NCBI RefSeq assembly: GCF_902168175.1
Contig: NZ_CABHOU010000076.1
Coordinates: 226,001 to 290,000, forward strand
DNA from: an uncultured Chitinophaga sp.
GTDB taxonomy: Bacteria > Bacteroidota > Bacteroidia > Chitinophagales > Chitinophagaceae
Direction: 5' to 3'
Length of the DNA stretch: 64,000 nucleotides
A model generated the notes under the pieces. It had not been told where the DNA came from, searched no databases, and saw only the letters and a program-made list of their open reading frames with translations. The translations under genes were made by a program, and so were the position numbers. Numbering within the stretch: position 1 is the first letter of the stretch; each line of letters opens with the position of its first letter. This document shows, piece by piece, positions 17,246-23,795 of the stretch.

Positions 17246-17277
17246 GACCGTTACCCAACCGTCACGGAACCGTCGAT
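17246..17277. repeat. Three direct ACCGT iterons at exact 11-bp period
   Basis: ACCGT occurs at 17247, 17258 and 17269, each preceded by G or A, so all copies lie on one face of the helix. They sit just upstream of the 22-bp motif in front of the gene at 17367. An activator site array is plausible. The rest of the 17063-17366 intergenic stretch shows nothing else apart from the motif and the promoter box. Confidence 0.4.
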
Positions 17278-17283
17278 TCTCCA

Positions 17284-17305
17284 ATTTGTCGTAAATCACG
17301 CATAT
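17284..17305 (+). promoter_or_regulatory. 22-bp motif, copy A (shared with the AraC promoter)
   Basis: A 22-base sequence with core GTCGTAAATCACGC is identical to 19076-19097. Similarity continues for about 18 more bases (CACACnTnATGC). A probable -7 box, GATCTTTG, lies at 17347-17354, so the motif sits just upstream of the expected -33 position of the gene at 17367. Confidence 0.6.
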
Positions 17306-17366
17306 AAAAACACACATCATGCACATTCAAACGGCAAAATACAGCCGATCTTTGTAGAAAAACAAC

Positions 17367-17999
17367 ATGATACAAACGTCATTCAATGCAATATCTACAG
17401 GGGCTACCGGCATGTTCGGGAAGCAGGTGGTGATGTACGTGCGGAACGGCCGTCAAATCATTGCCAAAGCGCCCCGTAAGCGCCCGGGAAAAGGTACAGC
17501 GGGGCAGGAGCGTACCAAGGCCGACTTCAGGCTGGCTACGGGCTGGTCGGCCCGGGTACGTGCTAACAATGAGCTGCGTAGCTGGTACCTGCCCGGAGTA
17601 GCGGGTGGTAAAAACGTACATAACCTTTCTATTGCCGATTACCTGGTAGCGCCGGTAATACACGATGTGCAGATAACCGGCGGCCGCATCGCCATCAGCG
17701 CTTCTGATAACTTCCGTGTACATACCGTTACTGTTGCTATATCCGATGCTGCGGGTACAGTCCTTGAAACTGGCCTTGCAGTCAATATCGGAGATGATAA
17801 CTGGGAATACCTGCCTGCGACCCGCGGGTTACAGGGCTGTACATTGCTGGTGACAGCCCGTGATTTACCAGGCAATGAAACGCAGTTCGAAAAGGAGTTG
17901 TTAGCGGGGGCGCCATCGCCGCGTATCACCGTTTGCAGGGTAGCGCGTACATGCCGGCAGCCTGTGTTAATGAACGATTCGCTTGCCAATACTGGTTAG
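17367..17999 (+). CDS. Hypothetical protein, possibly of a DUF6266-like family
   Basis: The 210-residue product has no signal peptide. The N-terminal 90 residues (GATGMFGKQVVMYVRNGRQI, then a basic APRKRPGKGTAGQ and a helix with repeated alanines and arginines) recall small Bacteroidota proteins of the DUF6266 type, which may be phage-derived. The C-terminal half looks like an Ig-like beta sandwich (VHTVTVAISDAAGTVLETGL). This is a weak family guess. The gene converges on an AraC regulator and their 3' ends overlap by four bases. Both carry the same 22-bp motif upstream, so the pair may be a regulator and its target. Confidence 0.6.
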   Translation: MIQTSFNAISTGATGMFGKQVVMYVRNGRQIIAKAPRKRPGKGTAGQERTKADFRLATGWSARVRANNELRSWYLPGVAGGKNVHNLSIADYLVAPVIHDVQITGGRIAISASDNFRVHTVTVAISDAAGTVLETGLAVNIGDDNWEYLPATRGLQGCTLLVTARDLPGNETQFEKELLAGAPSPRITVCRVARTCRQPVLMNDSLANTG

Positions 18000-18988
18000 T
18001 ATTCACTTTTAGCCCGCCTGTATTCCTCCGGGGGGCAGCCTATTTCCTCCCTGAAGCTTCTGCCAAAAGCGGCGGCGTTTTTGTACCCTAGTTTATAGCT
18101 TATTTGCTGAACGGTATAGTCTGTAGTAAGCAACAGCACACAAGCTTCCCGCGCCTTCAATTTCTTTTGCAGGCTGGGCCATCCGCAGCTATACACTATT
18201 TTGACGCCTTCGGCAAAGTGCCGAACGGGTATGTCCAGTATTTTTGCCGCCAGCTTAATGTCGTGGTACAGCATGCCTTCTTTTCCCAATTTAACTTCTG
18301 CATGCTTTAATTTTTCGAGTTGTACGTCCGTTAACCGGTAAGGCCTGTGCTTCAGCACCTTTTTACTTTTAGACTGCTTCACGTATATGAGCAGCAGGTC
18401 CTGGATAGTCCAATCCATCAACAGTTTCCGATGCCCGTCCTTTTCAATGCAATGGGTAATCCGGTTAAGTAACATGCTGGTGTTTAACCACGTTTTTACC
18501 AATGGCATTACCCATCCTTCCTCTTGTCGCTGCTGCACCCGCCGCAATAGTTCTTCCATATCCTGCCGCCCATGACATGCCAGTACCAGCAGCTCTTCTG
18601 TAATATGCAGTTTTAGTGTAGTGCAGTTGCCTTCCGGTACAGTTATTTCGTGTTTTCCCGGCGACAGGTAATAGATATAGGCCGTTTTAGCAAAATGCTC
18701 AAGCTTTCCTAATTGACTATGCTGCATCACCATATTGCCTTCCAGCGTATAAGAGAGTACGATCACTGGTCCATCGTTTTCGATCACAAGGGTAGTGCTG
18801 CTAACCATCTGGAAGCAATGTTTCGTCAGCAGGTACTGCCTGCCTTTTTCCACCTGTTGTAATATGCTTCCAAAAGGCCCTGTCATCGCTTCTACATCAG
18901 CCATTGTAATAAGCCGGTGGTACGGATGCGGATATGGTATATGTTCAATACTGACTCCCTCAAGGTCCTTGGTCGGCCTGAATTTCAT
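17996..18988 (-). CDS. AraC-family transcriptional regulator
   Basis: The 330-residue product carries an AraC DNA-binding domain at the C-terminus: KAREACVLLLTTDYTVQQISYK, then LGYKNAAAFGRSFREEIGCP and PEEYRR. The N-terminal part is a beta-rich sensor region without a recognised ligand motif (VIVLSYTLEGNMVMQH). Another helical segment lies before the HTH (YHDIKLAAKILDIPVRHFAEGV). A promoter with TTTG at about 19071-19074 and TAAATTCG at 19043-19050 is readable on the minus strand. The 22-bp motif copy B lies directly upstream of that -33 element, which suggests autoregulation. Confidence 0.85.
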   Translation of the reverse strand: MKFRPTKDLEGVSIEHIPYPHPYHRLITMADVEAMTGPFGSILQQVEKGRQYLLTKHCFQMVSSTTLVIENDGPVIVLSYTLEGNMVMQHSQLGKLEHFAKTAYIYYLSPGKHEITVPEGNCTTLKLHITEELLVLACHGRQDMEELLRRVQQRQEEGWVMPLVKTWLNTSMLLNRITHCIEKDGHRKLLMDWTIQDLLLIYVKQSKSKKVLKHRPYRLTDVQLEKLKHAEVKLGKEGMLYHDIKLAAKILDIPVRHFAEGVKIVYSCGWPSLQKKLKAREACVLLLTTDYTVQQISYKLGYKNAAAFGRSFREEIGCPPEEYRRAKSEY

Positions 18989-19075
18989 GGAAATGGTTTT
19001 GGGTGACGAATATGCTGAGAATGGTTAAGATGGAGTACATCGAATTTATGGAATAGGAGTGGTTTGGCAAAAAAG

Positions 19076-19097
19076 ATTTGTCGTAAATCACGCATAT
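19076..19097 (-). promoter_or_regulatory. 22-bp motif, copy B, upstream of the AraC gene
   Basis: The sequence is identical over 22 bases to 17284-17305. It lies 88 bases upstream of the AraC start, in inverted orientation relative to that gene. Confidence 0.6.
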
Positions 19098-19149
19098 CAT
19101 TTCACACTTGATGCTAATTGGAATAGTGGGGAAAGGCGGAAATTTGCAG

Positions 19150-19362
19150 AGTTGATGGGGACGAGGCAATAGCAGGAGTACGCGTCAACAATAATAGAAA
19201 TAAAGACCTGCCGCAAGGTAGTTCTCACACCCGGGGAAATAGTTCCCGGTAGTTCTTTGACATATTGGTAATACGCATGCGGGAGGCTGCTGCATGCGTA
19301 AGAAAAGGTAACACGGCGTATTGTCTATATATACAAAGAGCCGGGTTAATGCCCGGCTCTTT
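19150..19362 (+). ncRNA. Candidate structured non-coding RNA with boxA-like segment
   Basis: No gene fits 18989-19379. The plus strand shows in order a weak promoter-like AATTGG ... AAATTTGC (19117-19145), a GGGGAA/TTCCC hairpin, AGTTCTTTGACATATTGG, a perfect 9-bp hairpin (TACGCATGC/GCATGCGTA at 19272-19300, 11-nt loop) and a strong terminator. TTCTTTGACATA resembles the boxA-like leader and spacer sequences I associate with Bacteroidota rRNA operons. The stretch could be a terminated small RNA of about 210 nt or a relic of an rRNA operon leader. The promoter is weak evidence. Confidence 0.35.
19335..19362. terminator. Bidirectional intrinsic terminator (candidate RNA and cytochrome gene)
   Basis: A perfect 11-bp stem (AAAGAGCCGGG with CCCGGCTCTTT, loop TTAATG) supplies T-rich tails on both strands. 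Confidence 0.88.
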
Positions 19363-19379
19363 CTTATCACGATCGTTGT

Positions 19380-20360
19380 TTACTTCTTGTCGTACTTATA
19401 ACGCTCTACCTGGTGTTTAATCGGTGTTACGCTTTTCAGATAAGCGTAAATCGCTTCCAGATCGGTGGTGGTCATACCTGCGTACATGCTCCAGGGCATT
19501 GGGCTGTTAAGCTCGCCCGGGTTGAGTTTGCGTGGAATAAAACCACTGTCGGTGTAGGTTTTGAACTTTTGGACAAATACTTCTTTCGTCCAGTCGCCGA
19601 TACCGGTTTCTTTGTCGAAAGTGATATTGGGCGAGGTTACTGCGCCGCCTGGCTGGCGGAATTCCATGCCGCCGCCTAATTCGGTGCCGGCAATTACAGC
19701 GCCTTTATCGGTTTTACTGTGACAGTCGATACAGCCGGTAGCGTTTATCATGTACTTGCCGTAGGCTACCTGGTCGGCAGGATCGGGCCTTTTAGACAGT
19801 TCTGCTTTGGCAGGCATAGTGTTGATCAGGAAGTTAACCGGGAAATCGGCTACCGATGCGGGAATATCTTTGGCGATAGGGGCCAGGCTGCGGATGTATG
19901 CGATGATGGCGTAGATGTCTTCTTCGTCCATACGACCAAAGCGGTGGTAACCCATGATCGGGAATAAGGCTTTGCCGTCTTTATTTACGCCCGTGGTTAC
20001 AGCGCGGAATATCTCCCCGTCTGTCCAGCTACCAAGTTTATAGGGGGTGATGTTAGGGGCATAGAAGGTGCCCGGGAATCCCATGTCCTTGTTGAAAGGT
20101 TCGCCGCCACCACCGAGGTTGTCGGCAGTCATTGGGCCACCGAATTTAGACCAGTCGCGGGAACTGTGGCAATCCATACATACGGCCACATGGTGGGCCA
20201 GGTAACGGCCACGTTCTACCCGTTCGGGTGTACGGTCGATTTTAATAGTGGGCGCTTCGCCAACATTCGGCAGGGCTGTTTTAACATAAGTGCCTGTGGC
20301 AGCAATTCCAATAATAATAACGAGTAAAATGATCCCAATGACCTTTAACGCTTTTTTCAT
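19380..20360 (-). CDS. Diheme cytochrome c
   Basis: The product of about 326 residues starts with a membrane anchor/signal (MKKALKVIGIILLVIIIGIAATG). Two heme c sites follow: CMDCHSSRDW near residue 66 and CIDCHSKTD near 215. Each belongs to a cytochrome c domain with possible methionine ligands downstream (PIMGYHRFGRMDEEDIYAII; SPMPWSMYAGMTTTDLEAIYAYLKSV). This tandem arrangement is typical of periplasmic electron-transfer proteins of the alcohol-dehydrogenase-subunit/FixP-like group. I choose the ATG at 20360; an upstream in-frame extension lacks similarity to a signal. A -7 box on the minus strand at 20559-20566 implies a leader of about 190 nt. Confidence 0.9.
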   Translation of the reverse strand: MKKALKVIGIILLVIIIGIAATGTYVKTALPNVGEAPTIKIDRTPERVERGRYLAHHVAVCMDCHSSRDWSKFGGPMTADNLGGGGEPFNKDMGFPGTFYAPNITPYKLGSWTDGEIFRAVTTGVNKDGKALFPIMGYHRFGRMDEEDIYAIIAYIRSLAPIAKDIPASVADFPVNFLINTMPAKAELSKRPDPADQVAYGKYMINATGCIDCHSKTDKGAVIAGTELGGGMEFRQPGGAVTSPNITFDKETGIGDWTKEVFVQKFKTYTDSGFIPRKLNPGELNSPMPWSMYAGMTTTDLEAIYAYLKSVTPIKHQVERYKYDKK

Positions 20361-20558
20361 GATGTAGTGTAGTGAGTTGTGATTTACTAACGCGTATAAA
20401 TAGTTGATGCTCCGTAAATTTTGGTCGTCTGTGGGGAATGCACAACATATCTCATCCACCCCGGGAGGGGAGAAGTTGGCCGGTATAGGGCCTGCTAAAA
20501 CACTAAATTCCTTAAACAGATGTAGCCTTATGGCTATTCTCGAACCGTAATGATAATA

Positions 20559-20709
20559 CAAAGTTAGAAGAAGATCTATAGTTTGTATTGAATAAAAGCG
20601 CCATTTTTTTTAAATACGTATTTATACGTATAGGCGTGCTTACCCTGATTTTCTTTTAAAAAAGTGAAATTAGCCCTTGACTCTAACCTTACGTCATACC
20701 CTATATTTG
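20559..20709. promoter_or_regulatory. Divergent promoter region with central dyad
   Basis: TAACTTTG on the minus strand (20559-20566) serves the cytochrome gene. TTG at 20677-20679 and TATATTTG at 20702-20709 serve the merR gene. Between them TACGTAT-TT-ATACGTA (20615-20630) is a perfect dyad and a likely operator. Confidence 0.55.
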
Positions 20710-20736
20710 CTGTTGTTAAAGGTATAAATCCAAACG

Positions 20737-21504
20737 ATGGACAACTATTCTGTAAAAAAGCTGGCCAAGCTGGCGGGTGTAAGCGTGCGCACCTTACACC
20801 TGTACGATAAAATGGGCTTACTTAAACCTTCCGTCCGCACCGAGGCCAGGTACAGACTGTATGGTGAAAAGGAACTGCTCCGTTTACAGCAAATCCTTTT
20901 TTACAGGGAACTCGATTTTCCGCTCAAAGACATCTGTACGGTCCTCGACGATCCTGCATTTGATATCGTGCAGGCGTTGGAGGGGCATAAGACCGCTTTG
21001 GCGGCAAAAAAGGAGCGTATCAACACATTGATTGGCACCATTGACAAAACATTGGTAACACTTAAAAACAATGCTATGTTACAGGTAGAAGATTTATACG
21101 AAGGCATCCCGCGCGAAAAGATGGATGCCTACAGGGAAGAAGCCATGTCGAAATGGGGAAAGGACACCATCCTCGAAGTAGAAGATACGCTTCGCAGTTT
21201 CAGCAAACAGGAAATGGATTCGCTGAAGCAACAGTTGAACGATCTTACAGCACGGCTGGTCACACTCATACCAAAAGGGCCGGAACATGAAGACGTGCAG
21301 CAATGTATCGAACAACGTTACGGGATCATCCTCCGTTTAACGGGAGGGAAAATAGCACTCGGCAAACTGGAGTACTTCAGGAAACTGGGTGAATTGTATG
21401 TGGCCGATAACCGTTACACGCCCGTTAATGGCATGCCAAGTATGGAACTGGCGGTGTTTATTAAAGATGCGACGGAGTATTATGTGAAAAGAAAACAGGG
21501 ATAA
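20737..21504 (+). CDS. MerR-family regulator with TipAS effector domain
   Basis: The N-terminal winged helix (YSVKKLAKLAGVSVRTLHLYDK, MGLLKPSVRTEARYRLY) is a standard MerR DNA-binding domain. A dimerisation coiled coil follows (about residues 75-118). The remainder, about 120-255, is a helical TipAS-type domain (MSKWGKDTILEVEDTLRSF ... LGELYVADNRYTPVNG). In TipA such domains bind thiopeptide or other amphiphilic compounds and switch transcription. The regulator is divergent from the diheme cytochrome, with a dyad between, so autoregulation or control of the cytochrome is possible. A strong terminator follows. Confidence 0.9.
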   Translation: MDNYSVKKLAKLAGVSVRTLHLYDKMGLLKPSVRTEARYRLYGEKELLRLQQILFYRELDFPLKDICTVLDDPAFDIVQALEGHKTALAAKKERINTLIGTIDKTLVTLKNNAMLQVEDLYEGIPREKMDAYREEAMSKWGKDTILEVEDTLRSFSKQEMDSLKQQLNDLTARLVTLIPKGPEHEDVQQCIEQRYGIILRLTGGKIALGKLEYFRKLGELYVADNRYTPVNGMPSMELAVFIKDATEYYVKRKQG

Positions 21505-21508
21505 ACGG

Positions 21509-21538
21509 GAGAGCCGGCTGCTACGCCGGCTCTCTTAT
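21509..21538 (+). terminator. Intrinsic terminator of the merR gene
   Basis: A perfect 10-bp stem (GAGAGCCGGC with GCCGGCTCTC, loop TGCTAC) is followed by TTATTA. Confidence 0.8.
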
Positions 21539-21649
21539 TACTATCGTTACTACCATTTTTCTGATGTCGCTTATACAAACTTGCGCCGCTGTGCATACAC
21601 CCGATCTCTATTTTCCCTACTTTTACCCTGGTGAATGCAAGGGTGAATA

Positions 21650-22234
21650 TTGTCATGTGAATCTACAAATACCGACCAGGACCTGATCAACCAAATAGCC
21701 GCAGGGTCAGAAGAAGCCTTTGGAATCCTGTTCCAGAGGCACTGGGAGCGTTTATATCTTTCCGCCAGCCGCAAACTCGGCGACCCTGAACTGGCCCGCG
21801 AAGTAGTACACGATGTATTTATGGACCTCTGGCGTTTACGCGGACAGCGTGACATCACCAACGTGCCCGCCTATCTCGGTAAAGCACTTTACAACCGGGT
21901 CATTAACAAACTCGTTGGCAAAAAGGACACTTACTTCTTTGATATACTTGAAACCCACGGCCAATCGCTTTACGAAGCCGATCAGTCTTTATTGGAAAAA
22001 GACCTGCTGGGGTTAATCAGCGCCTGGATAGCGGTGTTACCCGAAAGGAGAAGGGAAATCTTTGTCCGCCATTACTTTGATCATCTTACCACCCAGGAAA
22101 TAGCCGATAGTATGGGCATTTCGCAAAAAACGGTACAGAACCAACTGAGTATCGCTACCCAATACCTCCGCGCCAATTACGGGCATTTACTGCCGGCTTT
22201 ACTGCTGATGCAGGCCTTTATCTCAAAAAAATAA
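21650..22234 (+). CDS. ECF-type RNA polymerase sigma factor of a FecR/SusC system
   Basis: The 194-residue product has sigma-70 region 2 (EEAFGILFQRHWERLYLSAS, VHDVFMDLWRLRG) and region 4 (LPERRREIFVRHYFDHLTTQ, EIADSMGISQKTVQNQL). It belongs to the Bacteroidota ECF group paired with FecR anti-sigma factors. No in-frame ATG precedes the conserved region. The start must be the TTG at 21650 (a stop lies two codons upstream), giving MSCESTNTDQDL. The fecR gene follows 26 bases downstream. The pair probably activates the downstream SusC/SusD operon when SusC signals substrate. Confidence 0.92.
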   Translation: MSCESTNTDQDLINQIAAGSEEAFGILFQRHWERLYLSASRKLGDPELAREVVHDVFMDLWRLRGQRDITNVPAYLGKALYNRVINKLVGKKDTYFFDILETHGQSLYEADQSLLEKDLLGLISAWIAVLPERRREIFVRHYFDHLTTQEIADSMGISQKTVQNQLSIATQYLRANYGHLLPALLLMQAFISKK

Positions 22235-22260
22235 AAAAAACCGGGTGATGGACGGGAAGA

Positions 22261-23454
22261 ATGTTCTTTTTCCTTGTCTATATAACTAAACACCAGGTTG
22301 TGATTACACCAGATCAGGAAGATATTGAACACTATTTCGAGGTGCTGGAGCGGTATAATACCGGTACAGCCAGCCCCGAAGAGGTAGTATTTGTTGAACG
22401 ATATATGGAGTTGCTGGAGCATCGCGCCCCGGTACCGCAGGATTTTGCATTAAGGAAGGATGATATAGGTAAGGAAATCAAAAACCAACTATTTAATGCA
22501 ATTAACCAGGAAACAACGCGCCCGGTCATTCACCGGGTGCACTTCCTGCGCCGTTACTGGCTGGCCGCGGCTTCGGTGTCGTTGTTTATTGGTCTGGGCG
22601 GTTACATCGCCTACCACAACCAGCAAAACACTCCACAAATTGTACAACAGGCACCATTGGATGTATTACCCGGTAAAACAGGCGCTATACTCACGCTTTC
22701 TAATGGAACACAGTTACTGCTCGATAGCCTCGGTAATGGCGTAGTAGCTACGCAGGCGGGCGCTAATGTAAGTATACAGAACGGAGCCCTGGCTTACGAT
22801 GTAAATGGTAAAGACGCCGTATCTAATACCGTCACCACGCCGAAAGGAAGGTTGTTTGAGGTAGTACTGTCCGACGGTACGAGGGTTTGGCTAAATGCGG
22901 CCAGCAGCCTTACTTACCCGGTTGCCTTTAAAGGGAACGAGCGCATAGTGAGCATCACCGGGGAGGCCTACTTTGAAGTGGCAGCCGATGTAAAGCGGCC
23001 ATTTAAAGTAAAAGTGAATGAGGAAACGGAAGTACTCGTACTGGGCACCAGCTTTAATATCAATGCTTATTATGACGAGTCGCAGGTGAGTACCACACTG
23101 GTAAATGGGGCGGTGAAAGTACAGAACGGAGCCAATGGTAAAGTGCTGAAGGCAGGCCAGCAGGCTAATATCGTGGTAGGCAGCCGCGATGTAGTGGTAA
23201 CAGCGGCGAATATAGACGAGGTAGTGGCCTGGAAGAACGGCAGTTTTGCGTTTAACGGGGCCGATATACAGGTAGTCATGCGCCAGTTGGCCCGCTGGTA
23301 CAACATTGATGTAACTTACGACGGTATACCGGAAGGTACGTTTAGTGGGGAAATTGACAGATCACTTACACTGGACCAGGTACTGAAAGGCCTCGCAAAA
23401 ACACGTATCCATTATAAAATTGAAAAAGGAAATAAAGTGGTGATTCAACCATAG
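22261..23454 (+). CDS. FecR-family anti-sigma factor
   Basis: The 397-residue inner-membrane protein has a cytoplasmic N-terminal segment (about 1-95) that would hold the sigma factor. One transmembrane helix follows (YWLAAASVSLFIGLGGYIAY, about 100-119), then a periplasmic FecR domain (VTTPKGRLFEVVLSDGTRVW, NAASSLTYPVAF, VSITGEAYFEVA) and a C-terminal STN-like domain (MRQLARWYNIDVTYDG). The start is ambiguous: ATG at 22261 or GTG at 22300. The protein relays a signal from the STN-type SusC downstream to the upstream sigma factor. Confidence 0.93.
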   Translation: MFFFLVYITKHQVVITPDQEDIEHYFEVLERYNTGTASPEEVVFVERYMELLEHRAPVPQDFALRKDDIGKEIKNQLFNAINQETTRPVIHRVHFLRRYWLAAASVSLFIGLGGYIAYHNQQNTPQIVQQAPLDVLPGKTGAILTLSNGTQLLLDSLGNGVVATQAGANVSIQNGALAYDVNGKDAVSNTVTTPKGRLFEVVLSDGTRVWLNAASSLTYPVAFKGNERIVSITGEAYFEVAADVKRPFKVKVNEETEVLVLGTSFNINAYYDESQVSTTLVNGAVKVQNGANGKVLKAGQQANIVVGSRDVVVTAANIDEVVAWKNGSFAFNGADIQVVMRQLARWYNIDVTYDGIPEGTFSGEIDRSLTLDQVLKGLAKTRIHYKIEKGNKVVIQP

Positions 23455-23471
23455 TGGTCAACAATAAAAAA

Positions 23472-23572
23472 AACCGGGAGCAAAGATTGGCGTCCTACCC
23501 CGGTTCCGTTTCGTTCTTAAACAGGTGTCTTAAAACAGCCTATTACTAACTTAAACAATGTAAAAGTATGAA
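23472..23572 (+). repeat. Leader element copy 1: hairpin with conserved loop
   Basis: AACCGGG (23472-23478) pairs with CCCGGTT (23499-23505) around a 20-nt loop starting AGCAAAGATTGGCGTCCT. A second conserved block, AGGTGTCTTAA, starts at 23523, then CTTAAACA and an AGTATG at 23567. The same order recurs in copy 2. Here the ATG opens only three codons before a stop, so this copy looks like a relic leader. Between the copies (23573-23696) I see no coherent gene. Confidence 0.6.
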
Positions 23573-23696
23573 AATTTAGATTCATTTCATCCCTGCTTAT
23601 CCTCACCCGTAAGGGAACCAAGTACAGCGCGCTGGTGTATGGCCCGCCCGCTAAGAATGAAAATCAACCAGGTCGAAACAAACAGCAGCAACAAAA

Positions 23697-23795
23697 CAGT
23701 AGGGGAGCAAAGATTGGCGTCCTGTCCCCACTGCAAATTTTGCCAGCGTTAAAAGGTGTCTTAAGCCGCAATTATTAACACTTAAACAGATCAGT
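23697..23795 (+). promoter_or_regulatory. Leader element copy 2: hairpin directly upstream of SusC
   Basis: CAGT-A-GGGG (23697-23705) pairs with CCCCACTG (23726-23733) around the loop AGCAAAGATTGGCGTCCT plus two variable bases. The stem sequence differs from copy 1 but pairing is kept. AGGTGTCTTAA (starting 23754), CTTAAACA and AGTATG follow, the ATG being the SusC start at 23796. It is probably a cis-acting RNA structure in the SusC leader. Confidence 0.6.

Noticed and set aside
17284..19097. 22-bp direct repeat as attachment sites of a mobile element
   Set aside because: No recombinase lies between the copies, and each copy sits just upstream of a readable promoter, so a regulatory motif is preferred; the alternative is kept in the finding.
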